From Pseudocitrobacter faecalis (GTDB lineage: Bacteria > Pseudomonadota > Gammaproteobacteria > Enterobacterales > Enterobacteriaceae): a stretch of 64,000 bases of DNA. Below are positions 7,474 to 16,020 of the stretch, in pieces. The DNA is taken from positions 186,001-250,000 of the forward strand of contig QNRL01000005.1 of assembly GCA_003315335.1 (NCBI GenBank). The letters run 5' to 3'. The notes beneath the pieces were generated by a model. That model made no database searches. It saw only the letters and a program-made list of their open reading frames with translations, and was not told the DNA's origin. The first letter of the stretch is position 1. Each line of letters begins with the position of its first letter. The translations under genes and the position numbers were made by a program.

Positions 7474-8634
7474 ATGAGGCTGGCAGCGGGTGACGCAGTC
7501 ATGCGTTTTGCAGTTTCAGCGCCGCTTAATGAGCGATTTGCTGAATTTTACACGGGGGAAACCCTTGATGCGTCAACAGGATATGTGGTGATGGAAGATG
7601 CCGTGCCGGAACAGACCTCATTCTGCCGTCGCGTATTTTGCGAGACCACCGCCCAACGCGCCGTGCCGCTTACCCGCGCGTTGCCTGCCAGCTATACCGT
7701 ACAGGCGGACGAAAGCGGAACGGTTCACTTCTCACTGTTTAAACCGGTCGCCACACACAGCCAGCGCTGGCTGTACGTCAACCTTCATGCCGATCAATCA
7801 GGTGAGTACGCATTTCAACTGGCGACGTGCGGCGGTGTGCGTATTTGGGTTAACGGCGCAGAATCCGCCCGCTTTACGCCTTTTACCCGCAACAGGCTGC
7901 AAATTTGCCAGGTTAACTTGCCACTCAAGCAGGGCGAGAACTTGCTGCTTATTCATCTTGAAGAACTCTGCGAGCGTGAAACGCAGTTTGTGCTGCGCAT
8001 GATTTATCAGGGCAAGAAGCCGATCGACGTGCGCCTTAATGAACAGGATGACGCGCTCCCGTTGTACCAACGCGCTACCGCCGAACCGACCGAAGACGAA
8101 GGCGACGCATTGCTGGCAATGCTCAGGCAGGGGAACGCAGGCGAGCAGGCGCAAGCGCTGCTGGTACACCTGTTACAGCGGGTCAGCGCCCGGGAAGAGG
8201 GCTCAAGTTCCGCGCTTATTTCGCTGTTGTGGGTCTGGCATGACTATCACGGTGACATTTTCGCGCCGGTGCTGTGGCGCCGCGTGCGCTCGGCGATATT
8301 AGGTTATCGCTACTGGTTTGATGAACTGGGTAACGACGTCATGTGGTTTACCAGTGCAAACAATGCCTTAAGCTTTCACACCGCGCAGTATCTCGCCGGG
8401 CAGATGTTCCGCGATGAACGCTTCACCGCTTCTGGCCGCTCCGGGCGCGAACAGCAGGCGATCGCCGCGCAGCGCCTGGCGTACTGGTCGGTAAACGTCG
8501 CCCCGCAGGATGGCGCTTATCCCAGCCTGCGCGCACTGTCGCAACTGGCGGACGACGCCGGGCTTCGCGCTCGCGCGCAGCGTCTGCTGACCAGCGATCT
8601 TTCAATAACGTCCTCACAGGCAGGAGCCGCATGA
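7474..8634 (+). CDS. Unknown protein, jelly-roll plus helical domain, partner of GH105
   Basis: A 386-residue protein. Residues about 70-175 alternate beta strands and end in GGVRIWVNGAESARFTPFTRNRLQ and VNLPLKQGENLLLIHLEE, the look of a carbohydrate-binding jelly-roll found at the front of some GH78/GH105-associated proteins. From about 200 it is helical, with a tryptophan- and aromatic-rich block (YRYWFDELGNDVMWFTSANNALSFHTAQYLAGQMF...SGRSGREQ) resembling part of an alpha/alpha toroid. It ends soon after this block, so it may be a shortened version of a longer protein (inference). It starts at 7474 after GAGGAGAG and overlaps the GH105 start by 4 bp (ATGA), so the two are co-translated. Confidence 0.6.
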   Translation: MRLAAGDAVMRFAVSAPLNERFAEFYTGETLDASTGYVVMEDAVPEQTSFCRRVFCETTAQRAVPLTRALPASYTVQADESGTVHFSLFKPVATHSQRWLYVNLHADQSGEYAFQLATCGGVRIWVNGAESARFTPFTRNRLQICQVNLPLKQGENLLLIHLEELCERETQFVLRMIYQGKKPIDVRLNEQDDALPLYQRATAEPTEDEGDALLAMLRQGNAGEQAQALLVHLLQRVSAREEGSSSALISLLWVWHDYHGDIFAPVLWRRVRSAILGYRYWFDELGNDVMWFTSANNALSFHTAQYLAGQMFRDERFTASGRSGREQQAIAAQRLAYWSVNVAPQDGAYPSLRALSQLADDAGLRARAQRLLTSDLSITSSQAGAA

Positions 8635-9707
8635 TGCGCCACGCTGAATTACATCAAATTCTGGAACAGGTCGTGCAGGGCTTCTGTCGCCTGAAAAATA
8701 TCGGCGAAGTGAGCAGTGGAGACGGGTTTGCCATCCACTTTGAAGAGTGGGAATGGGAGGTGGGCGTTGGCCTTTACGGCTTCTGGCAGTATGCGTTATC
8801 GCAGAAGGATGCCGGGTTGCAGCAGTCGATTCTGGCCTGGTATGAAGGGCAGCTGGCGAAGGGCCTGCCCACAGTACAAATCAACACCACCGCGCCGATG
8901 ATTGCGCTCTCGCTGGTGGCCGGGCACACGGGCCGCGAAGATCTGCTGAAGGTCGTCAACGACTGGGCTGATTCGCTGCTGCAAACGCTGCCAAAAACGG
9001 AAGAGGGCGGTTTTCAGCACGTCGTCAAAGAGCAGCCAAACACCGGGCATCTGTGGGATGACACCCTGTTTATGACCTGCCTGTTCCTCGGCTCGGCGGG
9101 TGTGGTTCTTAAACGAAAAGACTTGATCGACGAAGCGTCGTATCAGTTTCTGCTGCATACCCGCTATCTCAGCGAACCGGCCAGCGGACTGTGGTATCAC
9201 GGCTGGACGTTCGTCGGTCAGCATCACTTCTCGGGCGCGTTCTGGGCGCGGGGGAATGCGTGGATCACCGTGGCGATCCCGGAATTTATCGCTCTGCTCG
9301 GCGACAGCCTGGACGCCAGCGTGAAGCGTTATCTTTCGCAGGTCGTGGCGCGGCAGGTGAAAACTCTGTGCCAGATGCAGGCTGAAAACGGCATGTGGCA
9401 CACGCTGGTGGACGATCCGCTCTCGCCGCAAGAATCGTCCGCCACAGCGGGGATCGCCTACGGCATGTTACGCGGCGTGCGGATGGGGATTCTGGACGCT
9501 GACGTTGCCGATTCGGCGCTGCGGGCATGGGACGCGTTGCGCGATCGTATTGATGAACGCGGGATTGTGCTGGAAGCCTCGAAAGGAACGATGGTGGGGC
9601 CGGATCTGCAATATTACTGTGATATTGCAATGGCCCCGGTGCCGTACGCGCAGGCGCTGATGATGCTGCTGTTGCTGGAGTTACAGCAGGGGGAGTGGCT
9701 GGCCTAA
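8631..9707 (+). CDS. GH105/GH88 unsaturated glucuronyl (rhamnogalacturonyl) hydrolase
   Basis: This enzyme hydrolyses the unsaturated uronic acid left at the non-reducing end of oligosaccharides after polysaccharide lyase action. It is 358 residues, normal for the YteR/YesR-type family, cytoplasmic, with a six-hairpin alpha/alpha barrel. Visible signatures are HLWDDTLFMTCLFL (the conserved WDD aspartates), GLWYHGWTF, FWARGNAWITVAIPEF (the RGN-W motif) and SATAGIAYGMLRGV. An ATGATG start overlaps the previous stop, with GCAGGAG upstream. It probably acts with the two proteins encoded just before it. No polysaccharide lyase or dedicated transporter gene is adjacent, so the substrate would have to enter as oligosaccharide. 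Confidence 0.85.
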   Translation: MMRHAELHQILEQVVQGFCRLKNIGEVSSGDGFAIHFEEWEWEVGVGLYGFWQYALSQKDAGLQQSILAWYEGQLAKGLPTVQINTTAPMIALSLVAGHTGREDLLKVVNDWADSLLQTLPKTEEGGFQHVVKEQPNTGHLWDDTLFMTCLFLGSAGVVLKRKDLIDEASYQFLLHTRYLSEPASGLWYHGWTFVGQHHFSGAFWARGNAWITVAIPEFIALLGDSLDASVKRYLSQVVARQVKTLCQMQAENGMWHTLVDDPLSPQESSATAGIAYGMLRGVRMGILDADVADSALRAWDALRDRIDERGIVLEASKGTMVGPDLQYYCDIAMAPVPYAQALMMLLLLELQQGEWLA

Positions 9708-9721
9708 TTGTGCCTGGATTT

Positions 9722-9800
9722 TGCCGGATGCGACTGCGCCTTATCCGGCCTACACGGAGGCAATCTGTAGGTCGGATTAGGCGCTAGCCGCATCCGACAT
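9722..9800. repeat. BIME (paired REP palindromes)
   Basis: TGCCGGATGCGACTGCGCCTTATCCGG is followed by a mirrored REP (TAGGTCGGATTAGGCG...GCATCCGACA). It lies between the convergent GH105 and yjiN genes and probably protects or terminates both transcripts. Confidence 0.85.
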
Positions 9801-9806
9801 CGCCGC

Positions 9807-11084
9807 CTAAATAAGCGCAGGTATCTGCGACAACAGCCACAATACCAGCCCGATCGTCCCACCGACCAGCGTCCCGTTGATACGAATAAATTGCAGATCT
9901 TTCCCGATGTTGAGCTCGATCTGCCGTGACATATCGCGCGCATCCCAACTCTTTACCGTGTCGCTAATATGGCGGGTGAGGAACGCGGAGAACTCCGGTG
10001 CCACGCGCATCGCCGCCTGTTCCAGATGGTTGTTGAGCGACTCACGAAGTGCGGCGTCGTGAATTAACGTCTCGCCAAACCATTGCCCCGCTTCGGCGAT
10101 CCGCGTTTTCACCCGTGAATCGTCAGAGGTCATATCGTCCTTAATCCACTGACGATAATCGGCCCAAATCTGCCCCAGATAGCGGTTAAACGCCTCATCG
10201 TTTTTCAGATAGCTTTTAATGTTCTCCGCTTTGGCTTCCATCTCCGGTGACGTTTTCAGGTTCTCAATAAAGCGGAAAATCACCCGATCAAACGCCTGGC
10301 GGATCTGATGATGGCGGTTCTCGGTAATATCGTCGAGCACCGAGTCCACCGCATCGGCAACCAGATCCGCCCCTTGATCGCCCAGCCACTCTGTTGGCAG
10401 GATCCGCGCTTTGATTGGGTGCTCCTGCTCCATCCAGTGTACGATCATCTGTGCTATCACATCGCGCGTGCTCTCCTTACGCAGCAGCGCAATCAACTGC
10501 GCCACCAGAGAATCAAGCAGCTTCTGATGGCGATTATCTTTGGTCATGCTCTCAAGGATCACCGCGCTGGTCTGGGTAAGATCGACCTTATCAATCGCCT
10601 TATGCACCGCGCGTTTCAGCAGCCCCTGTACCCGTGAATCATCGGTGAGCTCGATAAAACCGCTCATCACCTTCACCAGGTTTTGCCCCACGCGCGCCGC
10701 GTTCTCAGGCTGGCTGAACCAGTTGCCGATGAGCAATGCCGGTTCATGACGGCGGATAAGGGCCACCAGCGATGGCGTGTCGAGAAATTTTTCCTGCACG
10801 AACTGACCGAGGTTGTCGCCGATTCTGTCCTTATTACGCGGGATAATCGCCGTATGCTGCGAAATAAACGGCAGCGGCACGCGACGAAACAGCGCCACTA
10901 CTGCAAACCAGTCTGCCAGCGCGCCGACCATCGCCGCTTCGGAGATAGCCTTTAACGCGCTGACCCACGGCGAAGGCGGCACCATCAGCGTTGTGATAAA
11001 AATGGCTGCGGCAATCAGCAGCAGCGACAGCGCCAGCAGCTTGGCGCGTTTGAGTTCAGTCTGTTTTTCCATAGAGGTAAGCAT
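9807..11084 (-). CDS. yjiN: DUF445 inner-membrane protein YjiN
   Basis: A 425-residue protein, close to E. coli YjiN (426). The N-terminus has a membrane helix ([19 protein letters not shown]) and then the DUF445 core ([44 protein letters not shown]). A long charged helical middle and a second transmembrane segment at the extreme C-terminus ([24 protein letters not shown]) complete it. Its function is unknown. I chose the ATG at 11084 because AGG lies 5-8 nt upstream and the length agrees; an ATG 24 nt further out and another 12 nt inside are alternatives. It stands alone, convergent with the GH105 gene. Confidence 0.88.
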   Translation of the reverse strand: MLTSMEKQTELKRAKLLALSLLLIAAAIFITTLMVPPSPWVSALKAISEAAMVGALADWFAVVALFRRVPLPFISQHTAIIPRNKDRIGDNLGQFVQEKFLDTPSLVALIRRHEPALLIGNWFSQPENAARVGQNLVKVMSGFIELTDDSRVQGLLKRAVHKAIDKVDLTQTSAVILESMTKDNRHQKLLDSLVAQLIALLRKESTRDVIAQMIVHWMEQEHPIKARILPTEWLGDQGADLVADAVDSVLDDITENRHHQIRQAFDRVIFRFIENLKTSPEMEAKAENIKSYLKNDEAFNRYLGQIWADYRQWIKDDMTSDDSRVKTRIAEAGQWFGETLIHDAALRESLNNHLEQAAMRVAPEFSAFLTRHISDTVKSWDARDMSRQIELNIGKDLQFIRINGTLVGGTIGLVLWLLSQIPALI

Positions 11085-11281
11085 ATAGCCTGACGGCAAG
11101 AACGTCATGTTAGCGGCTGAAGTGGCTTGTGAATTTACGAGACGCCTTCCGGGTAAATGTCCTCGTTGCAGGCGATGAAAAACTTTTTGCGAGGTGTTAC
11201 GTAGAGACTGACATTGCCAGGTGAAGCCGCTTCAGACCTGCGTTAGAGTCCCGACACTTTCACAACAGGCAAGGGACAGCC

Positions 11282-12208
11282 ATGGCAAAAAATAGCATTA
11301 CGACGCCGCATGATGCGGTGTTCAAACAGTTTCTTCATCAGCCTGATACAGCGCGGGACTTCCTCGACATTCATCTGCCCGCGCCGTTGCGCAATCTGTG
11401 CGACCTGAATACGCTCAAACTGGAATCCGAAAGCTTCATCGAAGAGGATTTACATAAGTGCTACTCCGATGTGCTGTGGTCAGTACAAACCCAGGATGGG
11501 CAGGGATACATTTATGTCGTCATCGAACATCAAAGTTCCCCTGATGAATTGATGGCATTTCGCTTATTGCGTTACACGGTTTCCGCGATACAGCGGCACC
11601 TTGAAGCGGGGCATAAAACGCTACCGCTGGTAGTGCCGATGCTCTTTTATCATGGCGAAAAAAGTCCGTATCCGTACCCCATGTGCTGGCTCGATCTCTT
11701 CCCCCATTCCGATGTGGCGAAAGCGCTCTATACCACTGATTTCCCGCTGGTTGATATCACCGTCACCGACGATGACAAGATTATGCAGCACCGCCGTATT
11801 GCGCTACTGGAGCTTATCCAGAAGCATATTCGCCAGCGGGATCTCACTGTGCTGGTGGAGCAACTGGTTGCACTTCTGGCATTGGGATACACTAGCGACA
11901 CTCAGGTGAAAACGCTGTTTAACTATATTTTCCAGTACGGCGGAGCGGCTCGCGCCAGCGCGTTTTTTCGCGAAATGGCGGAACGCTCGCCAAAGCATAA
12001 GGAGGAGCTGATGACGCTTGCTGAGAAGTTACATGAAGAGGGAAAAGTTGAGGGTTTACAGATAGGCCGCCAGGAAGGTCGACAAGAGGGACGTCGCGAT
12101 GAAGCGTTAAGAATTGCCCGGTCTATGCTCGCGAATGGGTTTGATCGCCACGCGGTGATGAAAATCACCGGCTTGTCAGCAGAAGATTTGCAGACCGCCG
12201 CACACTAA
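11282..12208 (+). CDS. rpnD: Rpn-family recombination-promoting nuclease (RpnD-like)
   Basis: A 308-residue member of the YhgA/Rpn (PD-(D/E)XK, transposase_31) family, whose E. coli members promote RecA-independent recombination when overproduced. Residues 9-40 are the family start ([25 protein letters not shown]). The nuclease core carries D63 and E82-x-Q84 (IEHQSS). The C-terminal tail contains the repeat [10 protein letters not shown], a site known in the family for repeat-number variation, followed by a helix-turn-helix-like end ([17 protein letters not shown]). E. coli has rpnD (yjiP) near yjiN, which supports the symbol, although paralogues are hard to tell apart. A strong terminator follows. 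Confidence 0.82.
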   Translation: MAKNSITTPHDAVFKQFLHQPDTARDFLDIHLPAPLRNLCDLNTLKLESESFIEEDLHKCYSDVLWSVQTQDGQGYIYVVIEHQSSPDELMAFRLLRYTVSAIQRHLEAGHKTLPLVVPMLFYHGEKSPYPYPMCWLDLFPHSDVAKALYTTDFPLVDITVTDDDKIMQHRRIALLELIQKHIRQRDLTVLVEQLVALLALGYTSDTQVKTLFNYIFQYGGAARASAFFREMAERSPKHKEELMTLAEKLHEEGKVEGLQIGRQEGRQEGRRDEALRIARSMLANGFDRHAVMKITGLSAEDLQTAAH

Positions 12209-12216
12209 TTACGATT

Positions 12217-12259
12217 ATGCCGAATGGGGGGAATCTCTGTTCGGCATCCTTCTTTTTTC
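12217..12259 (+). terminator. Rho-independent terminator of the rpn gene
   Basis: ATGCCGAA (12217-12224) pairs with TTCGGCAT (12240-12247), followed by a T-rich tail CCTTCTTTTTTCTT. It lies 9 bp after the rpn stop codon. Confidence 0.8.
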
Positions 12260-12381
12260 TTAAAATCACGCCCTATTTCCTCAGAACACTCCGTTTCTCC
12301 TCCTGACCCAGATATCTCAACTACCCTTAATACTTTGAATGGCATTTTTGACTGCTTTCATCACTTAACCAGGAGCGAGAT

Positions 12382-13752
12382 ATGGCCTATCAGACAGTAA
12401 ATCCTGCTAATAACCAACTGATTAAAGAGTACACCCCACACAGCGACAAGGATATTGAGGCCGCGCTGCAAAAAGCCGATGCGCTTTATCACTCTGAGTG
12501 GGCGAAGGGTGACATCAGTCAGCGTCTGCCCGTTTTGCATAAGCTGGCCGATCTTATCGACAGTCGCGTCGAGGAACTGGCGAAAATCGCCAGTCAGGAG
12601 ATGGGCAAGCTTATCGAACAGAGCCGTGGCGAAGTAAAACTGTGCGCGCAGATCGCCCGCTATTATGCGGACAACGCGAAGCAGTTCCTTGCCCCCGTTC
12701 CGTATAAAACCGAGTTTGGCGACGCATGGGTCGAGCACCATCCGATTGGCGTGATCATGGCGGTTGAGCCGTGGAACTTCCCGTACTACCAGTTAATGCG
12801 CGTACTGGCTCCAAACCTGGCCGCCGGTAACCCGGTGCTGGCAAAACATGCGAGTATCGTGCCGCACTGTGCAGAGACCTTTGCACATCTGGTGCGTGAA
12901 GCGGGCGCGCCGGACGGCGCATGGACCAATCTGTTTATTTCTTCCGATCAGGTGGCGAACATCATCGCCGATCCCCGTGTTCAGGGCGCGGCGCTCACCG
13001 GTTCTGAAAAAGCGGGTAGCGTGGTCGCCGCGCAGGCCGCGAAGCACATCAAAAAATCGACCCTCGAACTGGGCGGGAACGATGTGTTCGTGGTGCTGGA
13101 TGACGCCGACCTCAACAAAGCGGTGAAAATTGGCGTACAGGCGCGGCTCAACAATGCCGGGCAGGTCTGCACCGCGGCGAAACGCTTTATTCTGCATGAG
13201 AAAATTGCCGACAAATTCCTTAGCGCATTCACCGACGCGTTCAGCAAAGTGAAGGTCGGCGATCAGATGGATGCCTCAACCCAGCTTGGCCCACTGTCGT
13301 CAAAAGACGCACTGGAGACGCTGACCAAACAGGTTGATAACGCGGTGAAAAACGGCGCGAAGCTGCACTTTGGCGGCAAGCCGCTGGAGAGCAAAGGCAA
13401 CTTCTTCGAGCCGACGATTCTGACCAATATCACCCGCGACAATCCGGCCTATTTCGAAGAGTTCTTCGGTCCGGTGGCGCAGATTTATGTGGTGAAGGAT
13501 GACGACGCGGCGGTGAAACTTGCCAATGACTCCCACTACGGCCTCGGCGGCGCGGTATTCAGTCAGGATATTGAACGCGCCAAACGCATGGCCTCGCGGA
13601 TTGAAACCGGGATGGTCTATATCAACTGGCTGACCGACACCGCCGCAGAACTGCCATTTGGCGGCGTGAAGCGCTCTGGGTTCGGGCGCGAGCTGTCGGA
13701 TCTGGGGATTAAAGAGTTTGTGAACCAGAAGCTGGTGGTGGTGAAAAAATAA
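12382..13752 (+). CDS. NAD(P)-dependent aldehyde dehydrogenase, Sad/YneI (succinate-semialdehyde) type
   Basis: Oxidises an aldehyde, most likely succinate semialdehyde to succinate, in the cytoplasm. The 456 residues are the length of the Sad (YneI) branch. It has the Rossmann and active-site motifs EPWNFPYYQLMR, TGSEKAGSVVA, TLELGGNDVF (general base E229) and NNAGQVCTAAKRF (catalytic C263), and the C-terminal PFGGVKRSGFGREL. A ribosome-binding site CCAGGAGCGAG precedes the ATG. It is monocistronic and followed by a BIME. Succinate semialdehyde is also the end product of the hpa pathway 20 kb away, but a functional link is only inference. E. coli sad lies elsewhere, next to glsB, so this copy may be a paralogue. 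Confidence 0.85.
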   Translation: MAYQTVNPANNQLIKEYTPHSDKDIEAALQKADALYHSEWAKGDISQRLPVLHKLADLIDSRVEELAKIASQEMGKLIEQSRGEVKLCAQIARYYADNAKQFLAPVPYKTEFGDAWVEHHPIGVIMAVEPWNFPYYQLMRVLAPNLAAGNPVLAKHASIVPHCAETFAHLVREAGAPDGAWTNLFISSDQVANIIADPRVQGAALTGSEKAGSVVAAQAAKHIKKSTLELGGNDVFVVLDDADLNKAVKIGVQARLNNAGQVCTAAKRFILHEKIADKFLSAFTDAFSKVKVGDQMDASTQLGPLSSKDALETLTKQVDNAVKNGAKLHFGGKPLESKGNFFEPTILTNITRDNPAYFEEFFGPVAQIYVVKDDDAAVKLANDSHYGLGGAVFSQDIERAKRMASRIETGMVYINWLTDTAAELPFGGVKRSGFGRELSDLGIKEFVNQKLVVVKK

Positions 13753-13771
13753 GTTGCAGGTCAATGGTGCA

Positions 13772-13849
13772 GCGCCGGATGCGGCTGCGCCTTATCCGGC
13801 CTACGGGTGCAATGGTGTTGTAGGTCGGATAAGCAAAGCGCATCCGACA
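13772..13849. repeat. BIME (paired REP palindromes)
   Basis: GCGCCGGATGCGGCTGCGCCTTATCCGG plus a mirrored REP ending GCGCATCCGACA, between the aldehyde dehydrogenase and the convergent LysE-type gene. Confidence 0.85.
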
Positions 13850-13891
13850 CGCTTACGCCAGCTTTCGTATCTTACCCGCACCGCTTGCCCT

Positions 13892-14533
13892 TCAGGTCAA
13901 AACAAACTGCCACACTATCCAACCGCCAAAACCTATCAGGATGCCGCCTGCCGCACGCTCAATTTTCCAAATCAGGCTGCCTAATCGGCGTTGAATCTGG
14001 GGCAGGGCGATAAGCATGATCAGCAGTAAGTCCCACAGCAGAACCACGCTGGTCATCCACACTCCACAGGTAGCTTGCTGCGCTAAAGTGACGTCCGGGC
14101 CCAGGAGTGCAGTCATCAGCGCCAGATAAAACAGCGCATTTTTCGGATTCAGCAACGAGGAGCCCAGGCCAAGAAGCAGCTGGCGTGGCAGCGAAGGGCG
14201 CGCTGATTCAGTATGCTCCCACGCCACTTGCCCGGCGCGGCTTCGCAATAGTTGACGGCCCACCCACAGCAGATAGGCGGCTCCCAGCAGCTCAATGACA
14301 GTGAACAGCAGCGGCACCTCGCGCAGCAGGCCAGAGCCGATAACGACCAGCAGAATATACAGCCCGTTCCCTGCCGCAATACCCAGGCATAGCCCGACGC
14401 TACCGCGCAGCCGATAGCGCACGGCATAGCCCACCAGTAAAAAGAAGTCCGGCCCGGGGCTGAGTAGCGCCATAAAATGCGCCAGTGCCAGCGCGGGAAA
14501 CGCCGGAGGAAATAACGTAGTGACCTGTTCCAT
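13892..14533 (-). CDS. LysE/RhtB-family amino acid exporter
   Basis: A 213-residue inner-membrane exporter of amino acids or related metabolites. Six hydrophobic segments are visible, and the conserved RhtB front HFMALLSPGPDFFLLVGYAVRYRLRGSVGLCLGIAAGNGLYI is intact, including the SPGPD motif. A second conserved block, LLGLGSSLLNPKNALFYLALM, lies mid-protein. It sits 47 bp downstream of an AraC-type regulator gene on the same strand, so the two probably form a unit in which the regulator senses the exported compound. The substrate cannot be told from sequence. Confidence 0.88.
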   Translation of the reverse strand: MEQVTTLFPPAFPALALAHFMALLSPGPDFFLLVGYAVRYRLRGSVGLCLGIAAGNGLYILLVVIGSGLLREVPLLFTVIELLGAAYLLWVGRQLLRSRAGQVAWEHTESARPSLPRQLLLGLGSSLLNPKNALFYLALMTALLGPDVTLAQQATCGVWMTSVVLLWDLLLIMLIALPQIQRRLGSLIWKIERAAGGILIGFGGWIVWQFVLT

Positions 14534-14580
14534 AGCGACCTCAGTAAAAATACGGAGGTCAGCTTATGCCTGCTGACGCG

Positions 14581-15324
14581 CTAATTATTGTCGGATATTG
14601 ATCGCCCAAGCGCGTACTGCCGTGGCGTGGCTGCCGTGTAGTTGACAAAGGTTTTGTGGAAATGGCTCTGGTCGGCAAAACCGCTCTGGTATGCGACGTC
14701 GGCGATATCGTCTCCGGCACGCAGCCGCGCTTTGGCGTATTCCACTCGCGAGACGTTGAGAAAGCTGCCTGGAGTCAACCCCGTGTCCTGTTTGAAGGTG
14801 CGAATTAAAGTCTCTTTACGCAGCGAGAATTGTTGCGCGAGCTCATCAAGCGAGGGCGGAAACACCGGGTCGGAGAGCAGCGCCTGCTGTACCTGCTGGC
14901 TGGTCGGGCGCAACATATCGCCGGCGCCTACACGTAGCGTGAGGGCACCTAACAGCGCATTCACCGACGCGGTGGACATCGTTTCAACTACGGCAAGATA
15001 AAGCCCGAACAGCGACGGGCTACGAATATGCTGCTGCGCGAGAGGCAGCGTAGACTCCAGATAGAGCATATGGTAGCTGCGCGCCTGCCCCTGCACCGGG
15101 TTACAGCTATGGGGTGCTCCTGCGGGAATAACGATGATGTCGCCGGGGTTCAGCAGATACTCCTGGCCGTGGCAAAGGCAGCGTGTTTGCCCTGCCAGAA
15201 TGGCACCAATGGATAGCTGCGCGTGGCTATGGCGTTTATAGGGCTGCGTGCTTTGCCAGGTACTGCGTAGCTCCAGCCCAGGATGGCGAGTAAATGTTTG
15301 CTGAATGTCGCGTGCGGTGGTCAT
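14581..15324 (-). CDS. AraC-family regulator of the adjacent exporter
   Basis: A 247-residue protein with an N-terminal cupin sensor (about 10-100: HSHAQLSIGAILAGQTRCLCHGQEYLLNPGDIIVIPAGAPHSC) and a C-terminal double helix-turn-helix (about 150-240: LDELAQQFSLRKETLIRTFKQDTGLTPGSFLNVSRVEYAKARL and IADVAYQSGFADQSHFHKTFVNYTAATPRQY). It is of the type often found upstream of LysE exporters, here 47 bp before one. Ligand unknown. The stop and start spacing suggests one transcript. Confidence 0.88.
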   Translation of the reverse strand: MTTARDIQQTFTRHPGLELRSTWQSTQPYKRHSHAQLSIGAILAGQTRCLCHGQEYLLNPGDIIVIPAGAPHSCNPVQGQARSYHMLYLESTLPLAQQHIRSPSLFGLYLAVVETMSTASVNALLGALTLRVGAGDMLRPTSQQVQQALLSDPVFPPSLDELAQQFSLRKETLIRTFKQDTGLTPGSFLNVSRVEYAKARLRAGDDIADVAYQSGFADQSHFHKTFVNYTAATPRQYALGRSISDNN

Positions 15325-15422
15325 AGGATCGTCCGGACAGTTTTGGGTTTTTATATCACACTCCGGGATACAGGTGGCGGTTAAGGAATATTCCTCGCCA
15401 TAAGTTGTTGATGAAGGGCGCA

Positions 15423-15453
15423 GCGCCGGATGCGGCTGCGCCTTATCCGGCGC
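15423..15453. repeat. Single REP palindrome
   Basis: GCGCCGGATGCGG...CCTTATCCGGCGC just after the symE stop codon (minus strand); likely 3' stabiliser or terminator of symE. Confidence 0.8.
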
Positions 15454-15455
15454 TT

Positions 15456-15800
15456 TTACATCACCTTCCGCGTTTTACCCGCAATCACCCCAATAAATTC
15501 CTGCACCTGCTTTTGTTTTCGTGCCGACAGCTTGCACACCCTGCGCAGCGACTGCATCAGTTCGCTCTCTTCGGCGGCGGGTGGTTGAGCGGTGAGGACG
15601 ATGCAGCCTTCCATCACTTTGACGTCAACGGGCGTGCCGGTGGTAAAACCGGCGGCTTCCAGCCACTGACCTTTCAGGGTGATGGCGGGAATACGGCTGT
15701 AATCCGGGTAGCGACTCGCATAACTCACGGTTAATTGACGGTTATTTGCCGGGGAGACTTCTGCTTCGAACGGTTGTGCAATAGAATGCGTGTCAGTCAT
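15456..15800 (-). CDS. symE: SOS-induced type I toxin SymE
   Basis: A 114-residue protein, nearly identical in its first 50 residues to E. coli SymE ([20 protein letters not shown]). SymE has an AbrB/SpoVT-like fold but acts as a toxin that, in E. coli, lowers protein synthesis and degrades or condenses nucleic acid during DNA damage. Expression is held down by LexA, by the antisense RNA SymR and by Lon. A LexA box (15878-15893) and the SymR promoter and hairpin are all visible here. The gene lies directly downstream of hsdS, as in E. coli, where it forms part of the immigration control region. Confidence 0.95.
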   Translation of the reverse strand: MTDTHSIAQPFEAEVSPANNRQLTVSYASRYPDYSRIPAITLKGQWLEAAGFTTGTPVDVKVMEGCIVLTAQPPAAEESELMQSLRRVCKLSARKQKQVQEFIGVIAGKTRKVM

Positions 15801-15872
15801 AACTGCTATTCCCTATAAATAGTGATTGTGATTAGCGGTGCGGGTGTGTTGGCGCACATCCGCACCGCGCTA
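15795..15872 (+). ncRNA. symR: SymR antisense RNA to symE
   Basis: The plus strand carries a promoter inside the 5' end of symE: TTCTGC (-35, 15759-15764), 17 nt, TAGAAT (-10, 15782-15787). The predicted start is near 15795, so the RNA begins over the symE start codon and runs through its ribosome-binding site. It ends with the hairpin GCGGTGCGG...CCGCACCGC (15835-15868). The size of about 77 nt and the layout match E. coli SymR. Exact ends are estimates. Confidence 0.8.
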
Positions 15873-15877
15873 AATAC

Positions 15878-15893
15878 CTGTATATATCATCAG
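15878..15893. promoter_or_regulatory. LexA box of symE
   Basis: CTGTATATATCATCAG fits the 16-bp SOS box CTG-N10-CAG, with TATATAT inside. It lies 78 bp upstream of the symE start, where E. coli symE is LexA-controlled. Confidence 0.85.
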
Positions 15894-15971
15894 TAAATAT
15901 GGGGAAAGTCCAGCTAAAAATTAATGAAGATAAGATGAAAATTAGCGTGAAATATAATTTTTGGTGATGTG

Positions 15972-15999
15972 AATAAAGCGGCTATTGAGCCGCTTTATT
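15972..15999 (-). terminator. Terminator after hsdS
   Basis: AATAAAGCGGCT pairs with AGCCGCTTTATT across a 4-nt loop, 22 bp beyond the hsdS stop codon. It separates the hsd operon from symE. Confidence 0.75.
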
Positions 16000-16020
16000 G
16001 GTTTTATGAGGGCGAGGAAA

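Noticed and set aside
12382-13752. Considered as a pathway gene of the hpa cluster
   Set aside because: It is 14 kb from the nearest hpa gene with an unrelated restriction region between; HpaE already supplies the pathway dehydrogenase.
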